Notes under the pieces: generated by a model
Databases searched by the model: none
Told to the model about the DNA's origin: nothing
Seen by the model: the letters and a program-made list of their open reading frames with translations, nothing else
Position numbers and translations under genes: made by a program
Shown: positions 39,000 through 46,019 of the stretch, piece by piece
Position numbering within the stretch: position 1 is the first letter of the stretch
Layout: the number at the start of each line of letters is the position of its first letter
Assembly: GCF_019635465.1 (NCBI RefSeq)
Contig: NZ_JAHBZK010000009.1
Coordinates: forward strand, 1 to 64,000
Source: Hydrogenophaga sp.
Lineage (GTDB): Bacteria > Pseudomonadota > Gammaproteobacteria > Burkholderiales > Burkholderiaceae_C
Direction of reading: 5' to 3'
DNA: 64,000 nt

Positions 39000-39076
39000 A
39001 AATTCTTCGCCCGGCTTACAATGCCCAGCCGCCTGGCGCCATCGCAGCGTCTGCCCTCAGACACCTCACCGCCCCG

Positions 39077-39730
39077 ATGACGATCGCCTCCGAACCCTCC
39101 TCCGCCTCACTCGCCCCTCGTGCGCTGTACGAAGAAGTGGCGGAGCTGCTGCGCCAGCGCATCTTCAAGCGCGAGCTGGAGCCGGGCAGCTGGATCGACG
39201 AACTGCGTCTCGCCGAAGAGTACGGCATCAGCCGCACACCACTGCGCGAAGCGTTGAAAGTCCTGGCGGCCGAGGGCCTGGTGACCATGAAGGTTCGCCG
39301 CGGCGCCTACGTGACCGAAGTGTCCGAGAAGGACCTGCGCGACGTCTACCACCTGCTGTCGCTGCTCGAATCCGACGCCGCTGGCGAAGTGGCGGTCAAC
39401 GGCCGTCCCGCCGATGTGGCCGAACTGGTCGAACTGCACAACGAACTCGAAGCCGCCCAGGGCGAGCGCGACCGCTTCTTCGCCGTCAACGAGCGTTTTC
39501 ACCTGCGGGTGCTGGAGCTGGCAGACAACCGCTGGCGCATGCAGATGGTGAGCGACCTGCGCAAGGTCATGAAACTCAACCGCCACAACTCCCTGTTCAA
39601 GCAGGGGCGCATCGAAGAATCACTGGCCGAGCACCGGGCCATCCTGAGCGCACTGCAAGCAGGCGATGCCCCATTGACGCGCCAACGCATGCGCGAGCAC
39701 TTTGCCAGCGGGCTCGAAGCGGCGACTTGA
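39077..39730 (+). CDS. GntR-family transcriptional regulator, FCD type
   Basis: 217 residues. Winged-helix DNA-binding domain at about 15-85 (LYEEVAELLRQRIFKRELEPGS, then YGISRTPLREALKVLAAEGLV), followed by a helical FCD ligand domain with histidines (NERFHLRVLELADN, later EHRAILSAL). It diverges from the propionyl-CoA operon, so it is the likely regulator, responding to an organic acid or acyl-CoA-derived ligand. ATG 39077. It runs convergent to dusA, with 39 bp between the stops. Confidence 0.93.
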   Translation: MTIASEPSSASLAPRALYEEVAELLRQRIFKRELEPGSWIDELRLAEEYGISRTPLREALKVLAAEGLVTMKVRRGAYVTEVSEKDLRDVYHLLSLLESDAAGEVAVNGRPADVAELVELHNELEAAQGERDRFFAVNERFHLRVLELADNRWRMQMVSDLRKVMKLNRHNSLFKQGRIEESLAEHRAILSALQAGDAPLTRQRMREHFASGLEAAT

Positions 39731-39769
39731 AGGCCCAGAGGGCTGACGGCCTGATGGTCTGACTGAAAC

Positions 39770-40777
39770 TCAGGCCACCAGGACATCGCTCTCGTTGCAC
39801 ACGTGGGCCTGCGCCATGGCCCAGACCTCGCGCGGCGGCAGCGGCTTGAGGCGGTGATCGCTCCAGACCTGGCGCCACTTGCGCGCACCGCGCAGGCCAT
39901 GGCGCAAACCCAGCATGTGGCGGGCAATCGCGTACCAGGGGCAGCCGTCCTCGGCATGGGCGCGCTCCATGTAGCGCACCATTTCGTCCTCGACCCAATC
40001 GCGGCTGCGCTGCGCTGGCGCATCGCCGAAGAAGGTCTCGTCCCAGGTCGTCATCAGCCAGGGGTGGTGATAGGCCTCGCGGCCCAGCATCGCCCCGTCC
40101 ACATGGCGCAGGTGCTCGGCAATCTGGGCGTTGGTGGTGATGCCGCCGTTGACTGCCACCGTCAGTTGCGGAAAGTCCTGCTTGAGCCGGTAAGCCAGCT
40201 CGTAGCGCAGAGGCGGCACCTCGCGGTTCTCCTTGGGCGACAGACCCTGCAGCCAGGCGTTGCGCGCATGCACGATGAACACCTCGCAGCCCGCGTCGGC
40301 GACGGTGCCCACAAAGTCGCGCACGAACTCGTAGCTTTCGGTCTTGTCAATGCCGATGCGGTGCTTCACCGTGACCGGGATCGATACCGCGTCGCGCATC
40401 GCCTTCACGCCGTCGGCCACCGTCTGCGGTTCCGCCATCAGGCAGGCACCGAAGGCGCCCCGCTGCACCCGCTCGCTGGGGCAGCCGCAGTTGAGGTTGA
40501 TTTCGTCGTAGCCCCAGCGCTCACCCATGCGCGCGGCCCTGGCCAGTTCGTCGGCCTCACTGCCACCCAGTTGCAGCGCCACCGGATGCTCCTCGGCATT
40601 GAAGCGCAGGTGGCGCAATTCACTGCCATGCATCAAGGCGCCCGTGGTCACCATCTCGGTGTAAAGCAAGGTGTGCCTGGTCAGCAGCCGGTGCAGGTAG
40701 CGGCAGTGGCGATCCGTCCAATCCATCATTGGCGCGACGGACAGGCGCCACGGGGACAGCGTCGAGGGGGAAGACAT
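39770..40777 (-). CDS. dusA: tRNA-dihydrouridine synthase A
   Basis: 335 residues. SVAPMMDWTDRHCRYLHRLLT is the DusA-type FMN-site start, NLNCGCPSERVQRGAFGACLM contains the catalytic cysteine, and VTVKHRIGID and VNGGI follow. It reduces uridines at positions 20/20a of tRNA using FMN and NADPH. ATG 40777 is preferred to an upstream alternative start because the conserved sequence begins 14 residues later. Housekeeping; 43 bases downstream of the HD-GYP gene. Confidence 0.95.
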   Translation of the reverse strand: MSSPSTLSPWRLSVAPMMDWTDRHCRYLHRLLTRHTLLYTEMVTTGALMHGSELRHLRFNAEEHPVALQLGGSEADELARAARMGERWGYDEINLNCGCPSERVQRGAFGACLMAEPQTVADGVKAMRDAVSIPVTVKHRIGIDKTESYEFVRDFVGTVADAGCEVFIVHARNAWLQGLSPKENREVPPLRYELAYRLKQDFPQLTVAVNGGITTNAQIAEHLRHVDGAMLGREAYHHPWLMTTWDETFFGDAPAQRSRDWVEDEMVRYMERAHAEDGCPWYAIARHMLGLRHGLRGARKWRQVWSDHRLKPLPPREVWAMAQAHVCNESDVLVA

Positions 40778-40820
40778 GGACGCGATTATCCCAGCCGCGT
40801 TGGATAAGCGCCCCACCCCC

Positions 40821-42026
40821 TCAGCGGCGTGCGGTCAAACGCCCGACGTTGACCGTGACCTTCACGACGCCGGGCGGCAAGCTGTCCTGCACGGCGTAGG
40901 CCGGATCGGCGGCGTCTCGCATGACGGGTTCGCCCAGCGGCAAACCGTGCGCCCCCACCAGCGAGCAGACCTTCGGCGCATTGGCTTTCTCGCCACGCTG
41001 CACCACGACCCCCATCTCCTGGTTGGCCAGTCGCACGTAGCTGCCAGGGGGAAAGAATCCAATGCTCTTGACGAACAAGGCGCCCAGCGGATCGGGGCCA
41101 CGGCGCGCCCCCAGGTACAGCTCCTTGGCCACCTGCTGTGACAGCAATGCGCCGCGGCTCTTGCGCGGGCTGATGCAGGCCACATAGACGTCGGCCATCT
41201 GCAGTAGGCGGTGTGTCAACCGATCCACCGCCTCACCGCCCGGATAGCCCGTGCCATCGGGCTTTTCGTGGTGCTGCATGACCAGGCGCAGCCACTCGGT
41301 GTCGGTCACACCCAGACTGCGCAGAACCCGCACCCCATCGCGCGGATGCTCGCGCACCAGCTTGCGCTGAGGCGAGGTCAGCGGCGTCGTCTGGCGCGAC
41401 AGGATGTCGTGCTCTCGCGTCATGCCGATGTTCATGGTGAGCGCCGCCAGCGCCACCGCCCTGCGCTGCGCCTGGTCAAGCCCCGCGCCAGGCGCCACCA
41501 GGGCACACAAGCCCGCGCTCAACAACGCGTGGGTTGCGCTGTAGGAGGTATGGGGATCAAACAGGCGCTGAATCAGGATCAGCAGGCTGTTGTCGGGTTG
41601 CTCCTGCCAGAGCGTCTCGCAACGCGCATGCAGCCGCAACAGACGTTCCATGAACTGGCCCGCGTCGACGCCTTGGTGCAGCAAGGTGGCGAGGGTGGCG
41701 TGCAGATCCGCCCAGGTCTCGGCGATCGGCTGCTCGTCGCGTTCACCGAAGGATGAGGCCGCCGTTGACAGGGCGCTCACCTGCGCAATCCGGCTCAGCG
41801 ATTCGTTGTTGCGAACCATGCGGTCCAGCGTCGACGTGTAGCCGTAAGACTGCGACTGCCAGTCGCTCGACAACACCAACGGGCCGTGCAGCATCAGATG
41901 CCCCCGGTGTTGCTCCGAGGTGATCGATTCGCCCTTGCGCAGCAGCAAAACGCCCTTCGGGTCCCAGACGTTGAAGGGCAAAGGCTGATTCAGGTCGAAC
42001 GAATCCAGGGGCAAAGGCCGGTACAT
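40821..42026 (-). CDS. Degenerate HD-GYP domain protein
   Basis: 401 residues. The second half has the HD-GYP layout: H166, HPRDG (227-231) and a full HHEKPDGTGYP (252-262). The defining HD pair is missing: the expected HDIGK reads TMNIGM (197-202), and the later D-A motif reads VYVACIS. Metal-dependent c-di-GMP hydrolysis is therefore unlikely, and a binding or scaffold role is inferred. The N-terminal 130 residues are an unassigned helical domain. No membrane segment. It is divergent from the putative type III chaperone/effector pair. Confidence 0.8.
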   Translation of the reverse strand: MYRPLPLDSFDLNQPLPFNVWDPKGVLLLRKGESITSEQHRGHLMLHGPLVLSSDWQSQSYGYTSTLDRMVRNNESLSRIAQVSALSTAASSFGERDEQPIAETWADLHATLATLLHQGVDAGQFMERLLRLHARCETLWQEQPDNSLLILIQRLFDPHTSYSATHALLSAGLCALVAPGAGLDQAQRRAVALAALTMNIGMTREHDILSRQTTPLTSPQRKLVREHPRDGVRVLRSLGVTDTEWLRLVMQHHEKPDGTGYPGGEAVDRLTHRLLQMADVYVACISPRKSRGALLSQQVAKELYLGARRGPDPLGALFVKSIGFFPPGSYVRLANQEMGVVVQRGEKANAPKVCSLVGAHGLPLGEPVMRDAADPAYAVQDSLPPGVVKVTVNVGRLTARR

Positions 42027-42065
42027 ACCGGCACTCTAGGCCGCAATCGACCGTTCAAGTGCGAG

Positions 42066-42092
42066 AAACAGCCGCTGAAAAACCGGCTGTTT
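42066..42092. promoter_or_regulatory. Perfect 9-bp inverted repeat in the HD-GYP/chaperone spacer
   Basis: AAACAGCCG (42066-42074) and CGGCTGTTT (42084-42092) flank a nine-base A-rich loop. It lies 40 bases upstream of the HD-GYP start and 112 bases upstream of the chaperone start. It may be an operator or leader hairpin. It is not behind any gene end, so a simple terminator is unlikely. Confidence 0.5.
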
Positions 42093-42203
42093 CCACGCCT
42101 ATCGCCCTCTGCGCACCAACCAGGGCATCGAACTCGAAGGAAGAATGGAACGCCCCGCAGCGTTCGGTGACAGACATCGCGTCTCTCCAATTCCGATCAC
42201 GCC

Positions 42204-42662
42204 ATGTCGCCTTTGCCTTCCCCCGTTCAGACTGTGCTCGAGGAACTCGGCCCGCTCAGTGACGACGTCTCGACCGTTGCCTTGCACGATGACAACGCCT
42301 GGGTCGTCACCTACGCCGACGACACCCAGGTGGTCCTCACCTGGTGCGAGGAGCCCCCTCGCCTGCAAACGTTGACGCAGGTCGCCCAGCTCGATCAGGC
42401 CTTGACCAACGAGCATATGGAGGCCTTGCTGACCTTCAACCTGCTCTCAAGCCAATCCCAGGGCGCCCGCATGGCCTGGTCGCCGCAGGAGCGATCACTC
42501 TACATCTTGCGCGACCTGCCCGAGGTGCAGTGCGACCTGACCACCCTGCGCGACAGCCTGCGATCGCTTCTGGGGACCGCCGACTATTGGCGCGAAGCCT
42601 TGATGGACGACCTCAACAACGCGCCCAGAGAAAACAACCTGACTACTGGAGCATCGCAGTGA
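42204..42662 (+). CDS. Putative type III secretion chaperone (CesT/Tir family)
   Basis: 152 residues, very acidic and without any lysine. Layout matches CesT-type class I chaperones. A helix (VQTVLEELG) comes first, then two strands around an acidic turn (VALHDDNAWVVTYADDTQVVLTW). A second helix (HMEALLTFNLLS) is followed by GARMAWSPQERSLYILRDLP and a C-terminal dimer helix (LRDSLRSLLGTADYWREALM). The stop overlaps the next gene as GTGA, the typical chaperone-effector arrangement. No type III apparatus genes are in the window. Family assignment is by fold pattern, not search. Confidence 0.65.
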   Translation: MSPLPSPVQTVLEELGPLSDDVSTVALHDDNAWVVTYADDTQVVLTWCEEPPRLQTLTQVAQLDQALTNEHMEALLTFNLLSSQSQGARMAWSPQERSLYILRDLPEVQCDLTTLRDSLRSLLGTADYWREALMDDLNNAPRENNLTTGASQ

Positions 42663-43864
42663 TTGCCTACACCAAAGCCGCCCACATCACTTTCAAAACG
42701 ACGCGTCAGGCACAGACCACGCCGACCCAAAGTGCCGGCGTCACGCTGGTCTTTTCGGCCTCCGGCAGGGCGAGCCCGCCACCACTCCGATTCATCGTCT
42801 CAAACCCCGACGCAGCCATCATCTACCTGCAGCGCGCGCTGACACTGAATCACATCATCAAGACCCAGGGCGATCCTCGCCTGGACTCGACGAAGCAGAC
42901 AACGCGCCCTCGCGGCCAGGTGCAGCCCAAGTCCCAGAGCGACGATGCCAAGCTCATCCTGAGCATCAGACGCGACATGTACCTGGCGGCGGCACTCGCG
43001 GCCATGCAACCTCCGCAGCCCCGCTTCGTGGCTGTCAAGCCGGCGCCTGCCGACGCTCGCCAATCGATGCAACGGGCCGCCAGCACCTCTTCTCTGACAG
43101 CCCATCAGTCCCCAGAAGGCCACAGCAAGGCGATCGTGGTGTATCGACGCCCCACGTCGCGCCCCGAGACTGCGCCCCGCCAGCCAATCGCCCAGCCAGC
43201 GGCACTAGAGAGTGCCTTTTCGGTAATGTCGTCAATCAGAGGCGGGGTCGACCTCAACGATCCCGAGCGCCAACGCAAGCGTGAGGCGCTCGACGAGGCC
43301 ATGGACAACCTGAGCGGGAGCGCCGTGCGAGACGAAGAAGCCACGCGAGCCAACCCTACCGACATGGAACCCAAGGCCTCCGATAACGTGGACTTGGAGG
43401 CCTACACGCGCGCTTTGCAGGAACAAGGCATCGGTCCAACGTCCGCCGACAGCCCTTATGCCGCCTACGCAGATGCCCTGATTCAGCAAGGCATGCCTGA
43501 TTTCCAGAACCCGTCATTCAATCCGTCGCCGGCAGCTGAGTCCGTGCATCCAGAGCGAACAACCACCGCCGAAGTGGACTACGCGGCGTACACGCGGGCA
43601 CTGGAAGACCATCGGGCCATCGCAATCAGCAACGAACGTGCCGCTGAATACGCCATGCACCTGACAGAGGCAGGCATCGTGCAGTCAAAGCAGGCGCCAG
43701 ACCCAACGCCTGAGGCCACTTCGCCTGCGCCCATGGCGCCAGCGGTTGACTACAACGCCTACGCCGCGCACCTGGCCCAGGCCGATGACTATGCCGCCTA
43801 CGCCGCTGCCTTGTCGCAAGGTGGCGTCGCCGATGACAGCGAACCGCAAGACGGCAAAGCCTGA
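42659..43864 (+). CDS. Putative type III effector candidate with AY-x-x-AL repeats
   Basis: 401 residues. GTG 42659 overlaps the chaperone stop (GTGA) and has GGAG seven bases upstream. The N terminus is Thr/Gln/Ser/Ala-rich (MIAYTKAAHITFKTTRQAQT), as in type III signals; the middle is Pro/Ser-rich and probably disordered. Residues 244-390 hold six copies of a 13-15-residue unit, consensus (V/D)(D)Y-x-A-Y-x-x-A-L-x-x-x-G-(I/M/V), in three pairs: 244-258/265-279, 306-320/328-340 and 363-376/376-390. No Sec signal, membrane helix or known enzymatic motif. I do not recognise the family. Confidence 0.6.
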   Translation: MIAYTKAAHITFKTTRQAQTTPTQSAGVTLVFSASGRASPPPLRFIVSNPDAAIIYLQRALTLNHIIKTQGDPRLDSTKQTTRPRGQVQPKSQSDDAKLILSIRRDMYLAAALAAMQPPQPRFVAVKPAPADARQSMQRAASTSSLTAHQSPEGHSKAIVVYRRPTSRPETAPRQPIAQPAALESAFSVMSSIRGGVDLNDPERQRKREALDEAMDNLSGSAVRDEEATRANPTDMEPKASDNVDLEAYTRALQEQGIGPTSADSPYAAYADALIQQGMPDFQNPSFNPSPAAESVHPERTTTAEVDYAAYTRALEDHRAIAISNERAAEYAMHLTEAGIVQSKQAPDPTPEATSPAPMAPAVDYNAYAAHLAQADDYAAYAAALSQGGVADDSEPQDGKA

Positions 43865-43902
43865 AACAGCCAGACGCTGACTCGACAACGCCCCCCCTAA
43901 AG

Positions 43903-43929
43903 CAAAGGCGGCCACATGGGCCGCCTTTG
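43903..43929. terminator. Hairpin terminator between the effector candidate and phaB
   Basis: A perfect 11-bp stem (43903-43913 and 43919-43929) with a five-base loop acatg. A T-rich tail (ttcttg) follows on the plus strand and an A/G-rich stretch on the other side. It lies between two convergent genes and can serve both. Confidence 0.8.
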
Positions 43930-43958
43930 TTCTTGTCAGGCGATGAGCGCCCGCGGTC

Positions 43959-44696
43959 TCAGCCCATGTGCAAGCCGCCGTTGACCGAGAAATCGGCCCC
44001 GGTGGCGTAGCCGCCTTCCTCGCTGGCCAGCCAGGCAATGATGGAGGCGATCTCGCTGGGCTCGCCCAGGCGCTTCACCGGCACGGTGGCGACGATCTTC
44101 TCAAGCACGTCGGGGCGAATGGCCTTGACCATGTCGGTACCGATGTAGCCCGGGCTCACGGTATTCACCGTCACGCCCTTGGTGGCCAGCTCCTGCGCCA
44201 GCGCCATCGAGAAGCCGTGCATCCCCGCCTTGGCAGCGGAGTAATTGGTCTGCCCGGCCTGGCCCTTCTCGCCATTGACCGAACTGATGTTGATGATGCG
44301 GCCCCAGCCCTTCTCCACCATGTCCGGTACAACCTGTTTGGTCACGTTGAACATCGAGTTCAGGTTGGTCTCGATCACGGCGGCCCAGTCGTCCCGGGAC
44401 ATCTTGAGGAACATGCGGTCGCGTGTAATGCCGGCGTTGTTCACCAGCACGTCGATGGCGCCGTGCTCGGCCTTGGTCTTGGTGAAGGCCTCGACGGTGG
44501 AGTCCCAGTCGCCCACGTTGCCCACACTGGCGAAAAAGGTGTAGCCCAGCGCCTGCTGCTCGTCGAGCCACTTCTTGTAGTCACGCGTGGGGCCGCAGCC
44601 CGCAATGACCTTGAAGCCTTCCTTGTGCAGGCGCTGGCAGATGGCGGTACCGATGCCGCCCATGCCGCCGGTGACGTATGCAACTTTTTGTCCCAT
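43959..44696 (-). CDS. phaB: Acetoacetyl-CoA reductase
   Basis: 245 residues. VAYVTGGMGGIGTAICQRL is the SDR NADP(H) motif, LVNNAGITRD the structural motif and NYSAAKAGMHGF the catalytic Tyr/Lys. INISSVNGEKGQAGQ is specific to PhaB. It reduces acetoacetyl-CoA to (R)-3-hydroxybutyryl-CoA with NADPH. AAAGG lies five bases before ATG 44696. It is the last gene of phaC-phaA-phaB. Confidence 0.95.
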   Translation of the reverse strand: MGQKVAYVTGGMGGIGTAICQRLHKEGFKVIAGCGPTRDYKKWLDEQQALGYTFFASVGNVGDWDSTVEAFTKTKAEHGAIDVLVNNAGITRDRMFLKMSRDDWAAVIETNLNSMFNVTKQVVPDMVEKGWGRIINISSVNGEKGQAGQTNYSAAKAGMHGFSMALAQELATKGVTVNTVSPGYIGTDMVKAIRPDVLEKIVATVPVKRLGEPSEIASIIAWLASEEGGYATGADFSVNGGLHMG

Positions 44697-44746
44697 GGTG
44701 ACCTTTCTAAGCTTTGTGGTGAATCGTGTTCATGCTAGCCGCGGGC

Positions 44747-45925
44747 TCAGCGCTCGACAGCGAGGGAAACCCCCATGCCGCCGCCGATGCACAACGCCGC
44801 CACGCCACGCTTGGCGTCGCGGCGCTGCATCTCGTGCAGCAGGGTGACCAGCACGCGGCAGCCCGACGCACCAATAGGGTGCCCGATGGCGATGGCGCCC
44901 CCGTTGACGTTGACGCGGGCGGGGTCGATGTCGAGCGCCTTGTTCACCGCACAGGCCTGGGCGGCAAAGGCTTCGTTGAGTTCGAACAGGTCCACGTCGG
45001 CGGCCTTCCAGCCGGCGCGGGCCAGCGCCTTTTGCGACGCCGGCACCGGGCCCATGCCCATGGTGGCCGGGTCCAGGCCACTGGTGCCGAAGCTGGCGAT
45101 GCGCGCCAGCGGCTTCAGGCCCAGTGCGGCGGCCTTCTTCGCGCTCATCACCACCACGGCCGCGGCGCCGTCGTTGATGCCGCTGGCGTTGCCTGCGGTC
45201 ACGCTGCCGGCTTTGTCAAAGGCAGGACGCAGACCCGCCAGCGCCTCGGCGTTGGTCTTCTTGTTGATGAACTCGTCGCTGTCAAAGACCAGCGGATCGC
45301 CCTTCTTCTGCGGAATGCTCACGCCGGTGATCTCGTCCTTGAAGCGACCGGCTTCCTGCGCGGCGGCGGCTTTTTGCTGGCTGCCCAGGGCCAGCGCGTC
45401 CTGCATCTCGCGTGTGATGCCGTGGGCCTTGGCCACGTTCTCGGCGGTGATGCCCATGTGGTACTGGTTGTAGACGTCCCACAGGCCATCAACGATCATG
45501 GTGTCGACCATCTTCCAGTCGCCCATGCGCTGGCCGTCGCGGCTGCCGTTGAGCACGTGTGGCGAGGCGCTCATGTTTTCCTGGCCACCCGCGATGACGA
45601 TCTCGCTGTCGCCCGCATTGATGGCCTGGGCCGCCAGCATCACCGCCTTCAGACCGGAGCCACAGACCGCATTGATGGTGAGCGCCGGCGTTTCCTTGGC
45701 CACGCCGGCCTTCATCATGGCCTGGCGAGCCGGGTTCTGGCCCACACCTGCGGCCAGCACCTGGCCCATGATCACCTCGCCAATGGCGTCGGCCGGCAGG
45801 CCGGTTTTTGCCAGCAAGGCCTTGATGACGGTGGCACCCAGATCGGTCGCGGGCGTCTTGGCCAGCGAGCCGCCGAACTTGCCGACAGCGGTGCGGGTGG
45901 CGGCGACGATGACGATGTCTTCCAT
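44747..45925 (-). CDS. phaA: Acetyl-CoA acetyltransferase (beta-ketothiolase)
   Basis: 392 residues. NAVCGSGLKAV places the acyl-accepting Cys at 88; NGGAIAIGHPIGASG and ALCIGGGMGVSLAVE carry the catalytic His and second Cys. It condenses two acetyl-CoA to acetoacetyl-CoA, feeding PhaB and PhaC; it could also accept propionyl-CoA if BktB-like. GGAG lies eight bases before ATG 45925, immediately after heptad-repeat element 2. Confidence 0.95.
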   Translation of the reverse strand: MEDIVIVAATRTAVGKFGGSLAKTPATDLGATVIKALLAKTGLPADAIGEVIMGQVLAAGVGQNPARQAMMKAGVAKETPALTINAVCGSGLKAVMLAAQAINAGDSEIVIAGGQENMSASPHVLNGSRDGQRMGDWKMVDTMIVDGLWDVYNQYHMGITAENVAKAHGITREMQDALALGSQQKAAAAQEAGRFKDEITGVSIPQKKGDPLVFDSDEFINKKTNAEALAGLRPAFDKAGSVTAGNASGINDGAAAVVVMSAKKAAALGLKPLARIASFGTSGLDPATMGMGPVPASQKALARAGWKAADVDLFELNEAFAAQACAVNKALDIDPARVNVNGGAIAIGHPIGASGCRVLVTLLHEMQRRDAKRGVAALCIGGGMGVSLAVER

Positions 45926-45937
45926 GTGGGGATCTCC

Positions 45938-46016
45938 GTTGTGCGTTGAGGGTTGAGGGTTGAGCGAGGGAGCGGGCTACGTTGGCGCTGAACGCTGAAC
46001 GCCCAACGCCGAACGG
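45938..46016. repeat. Heptad-repeat intergenic element 2 (phaC-phaA)
   Basis: Occupies almost the whole phaC-phaA spacer. The plus-strand left part has tandem heptads GCGTTGA-GGGTTGA-GGGTTGA; the right part has inverse heptads around TGAACGC and CAACGCC. It shares its order of motifs with element 1 between pccB and pccA. In transcript sense, the copy nearest phaA reads CTCAACCCTCAAC and ends just before the ribosome site. Confidence 0.8.
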
Positions 46017-46019
46017 CCG

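Noticed and set aside
40821-42026. An active c-di-GMP phosphodiesterase call for the HD-GYP protein.
   Set aside because: The HD pair is replaced by MN, so activity is unlikely.
42027-42203. PIP box, HrpB box or hrp box in front of the putative type III chaperone.
   Set aside because: Only one TTCG occurs and no correctly spaced second half; no GGAACC motif was seen.
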